NCBI GenBank assembly: GCA_016721465.1
Contig: JADKIA010000040.1
Location: 1-23,188, forward strand
Length of the DNA stretch: 23,188 nt
Direction of reading: 5' to 3'
DNA from: Ideonella sp.
GTDB lineage: Bacteria > Pseudomonadota > Gammaproteobacteria > Burkholderiales > Burkholderiaceae_C
Below, in pieces: positions 1 to 9,002 of the stretch (the stretch's first letter is position 1; each line of letters begins with the position of its first letter). Both the position numbers and the translations under genes were made by a program. Below the pieces are notes generated by a model. It worked only from the letters and a program-made list of their open reading frames with translations. It did no database searches and was not told the origin of the DNA.

Positions 1-873
1 GAGCGTGTTGTTGCGTCGGTGCCGATTCGCAGCCCACCGGATCGTTGCTCTGCTGGGTCTTGCCCAGCCAGGCCGAGGCAAGGGGCCATGCCGGAATTAT
101 GGCGTCGATCACCTTTCTTCCAGATCGGCGCCAACGCGTCTTCGCCTTGTCCATCCGCCATCACGGGTAGTGGTGTACAGCGCCAGGCCGGTGGACGCGA
201 ACTCGCTGTAGAACTTGGTGAGCTCGTGCACCTGACCGAGGCACCCAGGGGGGATCACGCAGGCGTCGATCGTGCCCTTCGAGAGCGCGTCCGGAATGCC
301 CGCAGCGGCATGCCCACCGGCGCGGCGCCGAGCGACCCAGCAACTTGGTCACCTGGAGCGTGGGGCCGCGCACTGCTCCGTGCCCTTCAAGTCGCCGCGC
401 TCTTGATCTGCTTGGCGGAATGGAACATTGCCCGGGCCGTGCACCTGGCGCGATGACGTGCGTGTCCTTGAACTGGTCCGGCGCATGCGTCTCGCACGAA
501 CTCCCAATAAGCCTTGGACGTGGCCTCGGCGTTGTTCATCATGAACGGCGGCTCGAAAACCTCGATGCGAGGAAAGCGGCCCGCCGTGTTGCCGGGCAGC
601 GTCCACGATATCGACCACGCCGTCGCGCGCCTGGTCGTTTAACTGCGACGCAACGTGCCGCCGAGCTGCATGGCCGGGTAGCCCTCGAACTGATGCGCCC
701 GCCGGGTCCTTCCCGACCTTGTCCATCCAGGGCTTGTGCATGGACAGCCACACGTTGGACAGCGGCGCTGAGAAGGTGTGAACAGGCGTGATCGACTGCT
801 GGGCAAAACCCACCAGGTGCGGGAAGCCGAGCGCCCCTGCGGCGGCGCCTTGGACGAGGGTGCGGCGTTTCAT
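1..873 (-). pseudogene. dctP: TRAP transporter substrate-binding protein DctP, frameshifted and cut by the window edge
   Basis: Periplasmic solute receptor that would deliver the substrate to the DctQM permease encoded just upstream. The start at 873 is well supported: AGGAGA lies about seven bases before the ATG, and the N-terminus (MKRRTLVQGAAAGALG) is a signal peptide with an RR that could be Tat-like. The family text is spread over all three frames: HTFSAPLSNVWLSMHKPWMD, then SQLNDQARDGVVDIV, then MRGPTLQVTKLLG (about 373-330), then a piece ending in AWLGKTQQSNDP near position 40. That requires at least four indels. The order and spacing of the pieces fit one DctP of about 330 residues whose last few dozen residues lie outside the window. 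The indel density suggests poor consensus at a contig end, but true decay cannot be excluded. The substrate is unknown. Confidence 0.8.
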
Positions 874-961
874 GGGGGGGTCTCCTGTCGATGAGGGCAA
901 CGGTGCTGAACTTAACGGTCGGGCCGTGGCAAGGTGATAGCGGAATACCCGTAGCCGCGCG

Positions 962-2273
962 CTATCCGACGAACTTCACCAGCCACAGGCTGATCGCCGG
1001 GAAGAACAGCAGCACGAGCGAGCGGATGGTGTCGCTGACGAGGAAAGGCGTCACGCCCTTGTAGCTCTCAGCGATGGGCACGTCGCGTGCCATCGAATTG
1101 ACGACGTAGACGTTCAGCCCCACCGGCGGCGCCAGCATGCCGAAGCCCACGGTCATCAACACCATGATGCCGAACCAGATGGCCACGCTTTCCTTGGGCA
1201 TGCCGAAGTCCAGGCCCATGATCATCGGGAAGAAGATCGGGATGGTGAGCAGGATCATCGACAACTCATCCATCACCGCGCCCAGCACCACGTACAGCAG
1301 CATGATCGCGCCCACCACCGCCACCGGGTGCAGGCCCCAGGACAGCACCTCCTTGGCCAGCTGTGCCGGCACCTGGGTGAGCGCCAATGCCGAATTCATC
1401 AGGTCGGCGCCCAGGAAGATCATGAAGATCATGGCCGACGACTCGGCCGTGGCGTGGAAGCAGAACTTGAACTTTCTCCCAGTTGATCTCGCGCTTGGCA
1501 ATCGCCGCGATGGAAGGTGCCGCCGAGCCCACGGCTGCCCTTCGGTCGGCGGGAACAGGCCACCGTAGATGCCGCCAAAGACGATCAGGAAGACGATGGC
1601 GATGGGTGCGATGCCCAGCAGCGACTTCAGGTTGACCGCCGGCGCCTCGTCGTGCTCGGGCGCCTGGCCCGGCACGAGGCGCACATAGATCGCGATGGCG
1701 ATCATGTAGCCCAGCATGGCGATCAGGCCGGGCACCATCGCCGCAGCGAAGAGCTTGGCGATGTTCTGCTCGGTCAGGATGGCGTAGATCACCAGCGGCA
1801 CGCTGGGCGGGATCAGGATGCCCAGCGTGCCGCCCGCAGCCAGCGTGCCGGTGGACAGCCGACCGGAGTAGCCATGCCGGCGCATTTCAGGCAGCGCCAC
1901 CGAGGTGATCGTGGCCGCCGTGGCCACCGACGAGCCGCAGATCGAGCCGAAGGCCGCGCTGGCCAGCACCGCGGCCATCGCCAGGCCGCCACGAAAGCGC
2001 CCCATCACCGCCGCCGCGAATTCGAACAGGCTGGAGATGCCGCCCTGCGTGGCGAAATTGCCCATCAGGATGAACAGCGGGATCACCGACAAGTCCCAGC
2101 TCGCAAACCGCGCGAACGCCTGGTTGTTGAGGAGGCCGCCAGCGGCATCCAGCCCGGCCTGCAGCATAGCCGGCCACGCCGGCCACGAACATCGCCACCG
2201 AGATCGGCGTGCGGATGGCCATCAGCACCAGCATGACGCCGAAGATCAGCAAGGTCAGTGCGATGGGGCTCAT
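962..2273 (-). CDS. dctM: TRAP transporter large permease DctM (internal indels)
   Basis: Large membrane subunit of a TRAP transporter, which uses an ion gradient to drive solute uptake through the inner membrane. The start MSPIALTLLIFGVMLVLMAI is at 2273 and overlaps the dctQ stop as ATGA. The protein has about 12 hydrophobic segments and typical DctM text such as IPLFILMGNFA, GSSVATAATITSVALPEM, GTLGILIPPSVPLVIYAI, GGIYGGLFPPTEG and GFGMLAPPVGLNVYVV. About 436 residues matches the usual 425-440. A frame change near 2165 splits the N-terminal 35 residues from the rest. Two further compensating indels between about 1470 and 1545 replace the expected residues around AKREINWEK with nonsense. 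It belongs to the same operon as the Rieske, ligase and ferredoxin genes. Confidence 0.92.
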
Positions 2274-2749
2274 GCGGATGCCCCTGCAGGGGGCAAAGCC
2301 GAACGCCGCCTGCGCGAACCCGATCAAGGCCGCCAGCGCGAGGGCCGGCACGATCACCGCGTACACCACCCATTCCGGGAAGCCCACCATCATCGAACTG
2401 GCCTGGGTCTGCCACACTCAGGCCGCCGACGGCGCTGCGCCACGCGAGCAGGGCCATCGTCGACCCGACCAGCAAGGCACCGAAACGATCGAGCCGACCC
2501 TGGGTGGCCTCGGAGGCCCTGGTGGTGAAGAAGTCGACGATGATGTTGCCGCGCCGGTACTGGCACCAGGGCATGAACAGCGCGATGGCCGCGCCGGCCG
2601 CCGCGCCGGACAACTCGGAAATCGCCGACGATGGTCCAGCCGGTGGTGTTGCGGCCGATCAGGCTGACACAGGTCATCAGTGTGATCACCGTCAACAACA
2701 CACCGGCCAGCACCGCGCACAGCTTGGCCAGGGTTTCCAGGGTCTTCAA
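2270..2749 (-). CDS. dctQ: TRAP transporter small permease DctQ (frameshifted, TTG start)
   Basis: Small four-helix membrane subunit that partners DctM. The best start is a TTG at 2749 (reads as M-KTLETLAKLCAVLAGVLL), preceded by GGAGGAGA with a four-base gap. The N-terminal helix is followed by TCVSLIGRNTTGW. After a frame change near 2625 the text continues as ALFMPWCQYRRGNIIVDFFT, and after another near 2420 as MMVGFPEWVVYAVIVPALAL. The last part reads in frame into dctM. Removing one C from a five-C run near 2285 gives a stop at 2272-2270 overlapping the dctM start, the usual arrangement, so this looks like a sequencing insertion and not a real DctQM fusion. Natural DctQM fusions do exist and would be the alternative. 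Confidence 0.87.
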
Positions 2750-2773
2750 GGCGTCTCCTCCAGGATCGTTCGT

Positions 2774-3100
2774 TCAGTACTGTCGCTCGGGCAAGTGCAC
2801 CACCAACCCGTCGAACGCGTCTCGCAGATCGATCTGGCAACTCAGGCGGCTGCCGGGTCGGCGCGGCACGGCGGTCATGTCCAGCAGGTCGTTCTCCTCG
2901 CCTTGGGCCGGCCCCAAACGATCGGACCAGGCGGCGTCCACGATCACATGGCACGTGGCGCAGGTGAGGCAGCCGCCGCAATCGGCGGCGATCTGTTCGA
3001 TGCCGGCGTTCGTGGCCGCGCGCATCAGGCTCTGGCCCGGTTTGGCGCCGATGCTGCGGCGGCTGCCGTCGGGGGCGACGAGGTGCACGGTGATGGTCAT
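2774..3100 (-). CDS. [2Fe-2S] ferredoxin, adrenodoxin type
   Basis: Intact 108-residue electron carrier. Four cysteines, C41, C47, C50 and C88, give the CX5CX2CX37C pattern of adrenodoxin/vertebrate-type ferredoxins; C44 is an extra cysteine in the loop. The text around them (DCGGCLTCATCHVIVD, then SRLSCQI) is typical. It starts 7 bases after the ligase stop and ends 24 bases before dctQ, so it is in the operon. The natural inference is that it passes electrons to the Rieske oxygenase two genes upstream. No ferredoxin reductase is encoded in the operon, so a reductase must come from elsewhere. Plant-type or cytochrome-P450-linked roles are possible in other contexts, but no P450 is seen here. 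Confidence 0.93.
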   Translation of the reverse strand: MTITVHLVAPDGSRRSIGAKPGQSLMRAATNAGIEQIAADCGGCLTCATCHVIVDAAWSDRLGPAQGEENDLLDMTAVPRRPGSRLSCQIDLRDAFDGLVVHLPERQY

Positions 3101-3107
3101 CGCCGGA

Positions 3108-4581
3108 TCAATAGCGAGAAAAGTACTCGCGCCGCTGCCAGGCGTCGCGGTCTTCGGCCTCGTCGTGGCGGGCCAGCTCAGAGCGTTTCACGCGCTGCAG
3201 GCAGGCCACCAGCGGCGCACCGAAAGCCTGCTGCAGGCCGGCATCGGCCGACAGCGCATCGAGTGCCTCGCCCAGGCTGCCGGGCAGGCGAGCAGCGGCC
3301 GTGGTGTCCGCGGAAGGATTCGGTGGCGGCGTGGCTCAAGCCCCCTGGCCAGGCCATCCAGCCCGGCATGCACCTGTGCGGCGATGTAAAGGTAGGGGTT
3401 GGCCATGGGCTCGCCGATGCGGTTCTCGATGCGCGTGGCCGCATCGCCCGGGCCACCCAACACCCGCAACATGGCACCGCGGTTGTCGCGCCCCCACAGC
3501 GCGGCCATCGGTGCCAGCGCGTTGGGACGGAAACGGCTGAAACCGCTGATGGTGGGCGTGCAGAACACGGCCGCGCCACGCGCATGGGCCAGCAGGCCAG
3601 CCAACCAGTGCGCGCCCGCATCGCTGAGCACCTGCCGCGCGTCGGCGGCGGTGCCGCCCGGCGCTGGCGCGCCGCGGCAGAACACATTGGCGCCGTCGTC
3701 CAGGCGCACCAGCGACTGGTGCAGGTGCCAGCCACTGGCCATCACGTTGGCGAAGGGCGGCCGGCACATGAAGCTGGCGTGGTACCCCGCGCGCCGCAAC
3801 GCCTGTTTCACGCCATTGCGAAAGCGCACCATCTGGTCGGCGGCGGTGAGTGCGTCGCTGGCATCGAAGACCGCCTCCACCTGACTGGGGCCAAGCTCGA
3901 TCTCGAGCGACTTGAGTGGCAAGCCCAGGCCGAGCGCGGTGTGCTCGACGATGCGCAGTGGCTCGTCGGCCAGATCGGCCCAGCCTTCGTCGAGCAGCTT
4001 GTAGCCGGGGTGGATCATCGACACCGCCGGCGGCTCGCCCGGCCATGCGGCCGTGGCCGGGTCGAGGCCTGCGTGCTCGATCTTGTAGACGTGGAACTCG
4101 ACCTCCAGCCCGCACCGCAGGCCGTAGCCGTGTTCGGCCAATCGCTTCAACGCGTGCTGCAGGGCGCGGCGCGGGTCGATGGGCACGGGCGTGCCATCGG
4201 CGAACCAGGGCTGCGCGCGCATCCAGCCGGTGCCGGGCGCCCAGGGCAGCGCGCACAGGCTCGCGGGGTCCGGCAGCAGCATCAGGTTGTTGGCCATGCC
4301 GAAGCCCGGCAATTCGTCCAGTGCGCCGGGCTCGAACACCGCGTAGGCGGTGCGGTCGGCCGTGTCCTTGAGCATCAGCGTGCTGACCATGCCCACGCCG
4401 TCCTGCACCGCGTCCAGCGCGGCCGGGCCGATGAGCGTCTTGCGCGCAGCAGGCCGTGCAGGTCGCACCAGCCCACGCGCAGTCGTTGCAGGCCCAGCTC
4501 ACGCCACCGCGCCCGGGCTTGCTCCAAGGCGGCGCTGCGTTGCGCGTCGTGCACACCGCAACGCTGGGCGAAGCGGGTCAA
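3108..4581 (-). CDS. Glutamine-synthetase-like ligase (probable gamma-glutamyl-amine ligase), frameshifted
   Basis: ATP-dependent ligase of the glutamine synthetase fold, about 490 residues. Family landmarks in order: WCDLHGLLRAKTLIGPAAL (N-terminal beta-grasp), LEVEFHVYKIEHA (metal-binding Glu region), LEIELGPSQVEAVF (in place of GPGQYE), GWHLHQSLV (nucleotide-site His region), FRPNALAPMAALWGRDNRGAM and TRIENRIGEPMANPYLYIAAQVHAGLDG. The start is probably a TTG at 4581 that overlaps the Rieske stop as TTGA, with GAGG upstream. Indels lie near 4445 and in a C run near 3340. The true C-terminus ends in REYFSRY at 3108. The divergence from housekeeping GlnA, together with the operon partners, suggests glutamylation of an amine, as known for PuuA, IpuC and the GS-like protein of aniline dioxygenase clusters. 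The substrate is inferred only at class level. Confidence 0.88.
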
Positions 4582-5948
4582 CGCCGGGCCTCGGTGGCCG
4601 GCGCGTTCAGCCACTCGGCGCCAGCGCGTTTGGCCGCCGCCGCTTCGGTCCAGAAGGCCTCCCAGCGGTGGGCCGGCGCGATGCAATCGATGGTGTCGGG
4701 GCCGGTGATCGCGCTGGCCTGCTCGGGTGCCAGCGCCATCGGCGGCAGGCCGCCGGCGCGCACCGTCTCGATGGCCTGCAGCAGTTGCCGGCGATGGGCC
4801 ATGATCACCTTGTCGCTGGTGCCCAAGTGCTCACGGGTGCGGTCCTGGATAGGACCCATGCTCTCGCAGGCCCATTGGTCGTGCAGGTTGATGTCCTGCT
4901 CGCCCATGCCCAGGTAGGTGCGGGTGCGCTGCTCTTCGGGGTCGAAGCCCCATTGGTTGTGTCGGCCCTTGAAGGGCACGTAGTCGGGCAGGCTGACCCC
5001 CTGCAGCCGCTGCTGGCGCATGGCCTCCTTGTCCAGCGGCCCGGCGAAGCTGGTGAAGAACGAGTACCAATAGGTGTTGCCATCGTCGACCGGCATGTGC
5101 ATCTGGGTGATGGTGATGCTTTCGGACAGCGGGATCACGAAGGTGTAGGGGAACAGCGCGTTGGTGACGCGCACATGCGTCAGCGCGTCGTTGATCGCGC
5201 GCAGCGTGGTCAGCCGCGTCCAGCCCGAGGCCATGGCCTGGTGGCGGATCTCGGGCGAGTCGAATTCGCGCAGCACGCGGGTCATGGGCCAGCGCTCGCC
5301 CTCGACCTCGCCGACGCTGGCACCACGGAACTGGCGGCCATAGGCACCGTCCAGCGATTCATCCTGCAGAAAACGGTGCAGGAACGAGGCATGGGCCGGA
5401 TCGATGCCGACCTCGAAGGCCTGCAGCCAATTGCAGCGCCACAGGCCCTTGAAGGCGAAGCTGTGGCTGGCTGGGGCGGCAAAGCAGTCGAGCTTGGGCA
5501 GGGCGCTGGGCGTGCTGCCCTCGTCACCCAGCCACGCAAAGACCACACCGGCGTGCACCTGCACGGGCAGCTGCGCTGGCGACGTTGTTGCACAGCGTGG
5601 AGCCAGGCCTTCGGCCGGCGTCTGCAGGCAGCGGCCGTCGGTGGCGAACTTCCAGCCATGGAAGGGGCAGCGCAGGCCATCCGGCTCGTGGCGGCCATAG
5701 GCCAGGTCGGCGCCGCGGTGTGGACAGTCGCGGTCGAGCAGGCCCCACTGGCCGGACGCATCGCGGAACAGCACCAGGTCCTGCCCCAGCACGCGCACGG
5801 CCTTCACCGGCCGATGCGCCATCTCGGGCACCAGGCGCGCATCGAACTCGTCCAGCAGCGCGACGGGCTGCCAGTAATGGCGCATCAGTGCGCCGCAGGC
5901 GGTCCCCGGGCCGATGCGGGTGATCAATTCGTTCTGTTCGGCGTGCAT
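4578..5948 (-). CDS. Rieske non-heme iron oxygenase, alpha subunit (phthalate 4,5-dioxygenase-like)
   Basis: Oxygenase component of 456 residues. The start at 5948 gives MHAEQNELITRIGPGTACGA, the usual N-terminus of the phthalate-dioxygenase-like group; the upstream bases show no strong ribosome site. The Rieske centre is C75-x-H77 and C94-x2-H97 (DCPHRGADLAYG, RCPFHGWKF). The mononuclear iron site has D183, H186 and H191 (GIDPAHASFLHRF). The C-terminal segment with ESMGPIQDRTREHLGTSD is also typical. Around residues 118-128 the text (PRCATTSPAQL) is odd. Reading the other frames gives the more familiar PRLCNNVRQRS, so three one-base losses near 5570-5610 may be hidden in an otherwise open frame. 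It is first in the operon with the ligase, ferredoxin and TRAP genes. Such enzymes hydroxylate, demethylate or dealkylate ring compounds; which one this does is not visible. Confidence 0.93.
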   Translation of the reverse strand: MHAEQNELITRIGPGTACGALMRHYWQPVALLDEFDARLVPEMAHRPVKAVRVLGQDLVLFRDASGQWGLLDRDCPHRGADLAYGRHEPDGLRCPFHGWKFATDGRCLQTPAEGLAPRCATTSPAQLPVQVHAGVVFAWLGDEGSTPSALPKLDCFAAPASHSFAFKGLWRCNWLQAFEVGIDPAHASFLHRFLQDESLDGAYGRQFRGASVGEVEGERWPMTRVLREFDSPEIRHQAMASGWTRLTTLRAINDALTHVRVTNALFPYTFVIPLSESITITQMHMPVDDGNTYWYSFFTSFAGPLDKEAMRQQRLQGVSLPDYVPFKGRHNQWGFDPEEQRTRTYLGMGEQDINLHDQWACESMGPIQDRTREHLGTSDKVIMAHRRQLLQAIETVRAGGLPPMALAPEQASAITGPDTIDCIAPAHRWEAFWTEAAAAKRAGAEWLNAPATEARR

Positions 5949-5982
5949 GGGCGGAGGCCGTTGAAAATGGGCAAGGGTGCAC

Positions 5983-6012
5983 AGTCTAGGCACCGCCCCG
6001 CCCCGCGCGCAA
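5983..6012 (-). promoter_or_regulatory. Possible sigma-70 promoter of the Rieske operon
   Basis: On the minus strand TTGCGC (6012-6007) and TAGACT (5988-5983) are separated by 18 bases, about 35 bases before the Rieske start. The match is moderate and was found by eye only. No clear operator palindrome and no regulator gene are seen next to it. Confidence 0.35.
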
Positions 6013-6040
6013 GCTGATGAAAGCGAGGGGGTGGGCCACC

Positions 6041-6046
6041 TACAAT
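6041..6046 (+). promoter_or_regulatory. Possible -10 element of valS
   Basis: TACAAT is a good -10 hexamer located 105 bases before the valS start. The matching -35 is weak (TGATGA-like at 6015-6020). The leader of roughly 100 bases shows no obvious T-box, which is expected because proteobacterial valS genes rarely carry one. Confidence 0.4.
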
Positions 6047-6150
6047 CGCAGGGCACTGCGGTCCGCGCCGACCGCCGCCGATCCCTGAACCCACCTGATC
6101 CGCACTGCGCTGGCCGACACGATCGGCCGGCGCTGTGCCTTGCACCCGAC

Positions 6151-9002
6151 ATGACCGAACTCGCCAAGTCCTTCGAACCCACCGCCATAGAGGCCCACTG
6201 GGGCCCACTGTGGGAGCGCAGCGGGGTCTCCCAGACCAGCCTCGATCCGGCCAAGCCCTCGTTCTCGATCCAGCTGCCGCCGCCCAACGTCACCGGCACG
6301 CTGCACATGGGGCACGCGTTCAACCAGACCATCATGGACGCGCTGACGCGCTACCACCGCATGCGCGGCTACAACACGCTGTGGCTGCCCGGCACCGACC
6401 ACGCCGGCATCGCCACGCAGATCGTCGTCGAGCGCCAGTTGCAGGACGCGCCGGCCTCTCGCGCCACGACCTGGGCCGCGCCAATTTCGTCCAGCAGGTG
6501 TGGGACTGGAAGGCCACTTCGGGCGCCACCATCACGCGCCAGATGCGCCGCATGGGCGCCTCGGTGAGCTGGGCGCACGAGTACTTCACGATGGACGAGA
6601 AGCTCTCGCCCGTGGTCACCGACACCTTCGTGCGCCTGTACGAAGAAGGCCTGATCTACCGCGGCAAGCGCCTGGTGAGCTGGGACCCGATGCTCAAGTC
6701 CGCCGTGTCCGACCTCGAGGTCGAGAGCGAAGAGGAAGACGGCTTCCTGGACCATCCGCTACCCCATGGATGGACGAGCTGGCGGCCCGGTCGCCCTGGA
6801 AGTGGCCACCACCCGCCCGGAAACCATGCTGGGCGACACCGCCGTGATGGTGCACCCCGACGACGAGCGCTACACGGCGCTCATCGGCAAGCAGGTGCGG
6901 CTGCCCATCACCGGCCGCCTGGTGCCTGTGATCGCCGACGAGTACGTGGACAAGGCCTTCGGCACCGGCGTGGTGAAGGTCACTCCTGCGCACGACCAGA
7001 ACGACTACCAAGTGGGCCAGCGGCACCAGCTGCCGATGATCACGATCTTCACGCTCGAAGCCAAGATCAACGACGAGGCGCCGGCCGACTACCGCGGCCT
7101 GGACCGCTTCGTCGCGCGCAAGAAGATCGTCGCCCAACTCGATGCCGAAGGCCTGCTGGTCGAGACCAAGAAGCACAAGCTGCAGGTGCCGCGCTGCGCA
7201 CGCACCGGCCAGGTGATCAGCCCATGTTGACGGACCAGTGGTTCGTGGCGATGACCAAGCCGGGCGCTTCAAAGGATGGCAAGCCAGGCAAGAGCATTGC
7301 GCAAGAGGCCATCGAGGTGGTGGACTCTGGCGAGGTGCGGTTCGTGCCCGAGCAGTGGGTCAACACCTACAACCAGTGGATGAAGAACATCCAGGACTGG
7401 TGCATCAGCCGCCAGCTCTGGTGGGGCCACCAGATCCCGGCCTGGTACGGCACGGGCGGCGAGTTGTTCGTGGCGCGCAGCGAGGCCGATGCCCGCGCCA
7501 AGGCCACGGCCGCCGGCTACACCGGCACGCTCACTCGCGACGAGGACGTGCTGGACACCTGGTATTCCTCCGCGCTGGTGCCCTTCTCCACACTGGGCTG
7601 GCCGGCCAAGACGGTGGAGCAGGACCTGTTCCTGCCCAGCAGCGTGCTGGTCACAGGCTACGACATCATCTTCTTCTGGGTGGCCCGGATGATCATGATG
7701 ACCCAGCACTTCACGGGCAAGGTGCCCTTCCGCCACGTCTACATCCATGGCCTGGTGCTCGACGCCCAGGGCAAGAAGATGAGCAAGAGCGAGGGCAATG
7801 TGCTGGACCCGGTCGACCTGATCGACGGCATTGCGCTGGCGCCGCTGCTGGACAAGCGCACCACCGGCCTGCGCAAGCCCGAGACCGCGCCCAAGGTGCG
7901 CAAGGCCACCGAGAAGGAGTTTCCCGACGGCATCCCCGGCTATGGCGCCGACGCGCTGCGCTTCACCTTCGCGGCCATGGCCACGCTGGGCCGCAGCGTC
8001 AACTTCGACAGCAAGCGCTGCGAGGGCTACCGCAACTTCTGCAACAAGCTCTGGAACGCCACCAAGTTCGTGCTGATGAATTGCGAGGGCAAGGATTGCG
8101 GTCTGCTCGAGCACACCAAGGCCGATTGCGAACCTGGCGGCAAGGCCCACGGCTACCTGCGCTTCGGCCCGGCCGACCGCTGGATCACCGGTGAGCTGCA
8201 GCGCGTGGAAGCCGCGGTGGCCACGGGCTTCGCCGAGTACCGGCTGGACAACGTGGCCACGGCGATCTACCAGTTCGTGTGGGACGAGTACTGCGACTGG
8301 TACATCGAGATCGCCAAGGTGCAGATCGCGTCGGGTTCCGAGTCCGAACAACGTGCCACGCGACGCACGCTGATCCGCGTGCTCGAGACTGTGCTGCGCC
8401 TGCTGCACCCGGTGGCACCGTTCATCACCGCCGAGTTGTGGAGCGCCGTGGCGCCGGTGGCCGATCGCAAGGCCACCGACACCATCGCCACCGCCGCCTA
8501 CCCGCAGGCGCAACTGGAGCAGGTGGACCCTGCGGCCGATGCCTGGGTGGCGCAGCTCAAGCAACTGGCCGCCGCCGTGCGCAGCCTGCGCAGCGAGATG
8601 GCCCTGTCGCCGGCCGAGCGCGTGCCGCTGTATGCACTGGGTGATGCCACGTTCATGGCGCAAGCCGCGCCGCTGCTCAAGGCCTTGGCCAAGCTGGCCG
8701 AGGTGAAGCTGTTCGACGACGAGGCCGCGTTCGCCCAAGCCACGGCCAGTTCACCGGTGGCCGTACAAGGCGACGTGCGCATGGCCTTGCACGTCGAGAT
8801 CGACGTGGAGGCCGAGCGTGCTCGCCTGGCCAAGGAGATCGCCCGTCTGGAAGGCGAGATCGTCAAGGCCGATGCCAAGCTGGGCAACGAAAGCTTCGTG
8901 GCGCGCGCGCCGGCGGCGGTGGTGGCCCAGGAGCGTGCGCGCCTGGACGACTTCAGGCAGTCGCTGCGCCGGCTGCAAGACCAATCGGCGCGACTGGTGT
9001 AG
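6151..9002 (+). CDS. valS: Valine--tRNA ligase (three visible frameshifts)
   Basis: Class I aminoacyl-tRNA synthetase that charges tRNA-Val with valine in the cytoplasm, with an editing domain against threonine. The start MTELAKSFEPTAIEAHWGPL is at 6151. The HIGH signature is in PPPNVTGTLHMGHAFNQT, the editing domain carries TTRPETMLGDTAVMVHP, and the second signature is KKMSKSEGN at about 7773-7799. The C-terminus shows the charged coiled-coil arm expected of ValRS (VEAERARLAKEIARLEGEIV). Total length of about 950 residues is normal. Frame changes occur near 6465, 6755 and 7222. The enzyme is essential and normally single copy, so these are best explained as sequence errors and serve as a gauge of error rate for the whole window. 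The 3' end overlaps a convergent gene by about 50 bases. Confidence 0.96.

Noticed and set aside
1887..2749. A natural DctQ-DctM fusion
   Set aside because: Fusions exist, but removing one C from a homopolymer gives the usual ATGA overlap, and other indels flank the site.
2258..4708. 816-codon open frame on the plus strand opposite dctQ, ferredoxin and the GS-like ligase
   Set aside because: Low-complexity Arg/Ala/Pro/Gly/His text typical of antisense frames in GC-rich DNA; the minus strand holds well-recognised families across the same bases.
4350..6017. 555-codon plus-strand open frame opposite the Rieske gene
   Set aside because: It mirrors a gene with complete Rieske and iron-site motifs and shows no family-like text.
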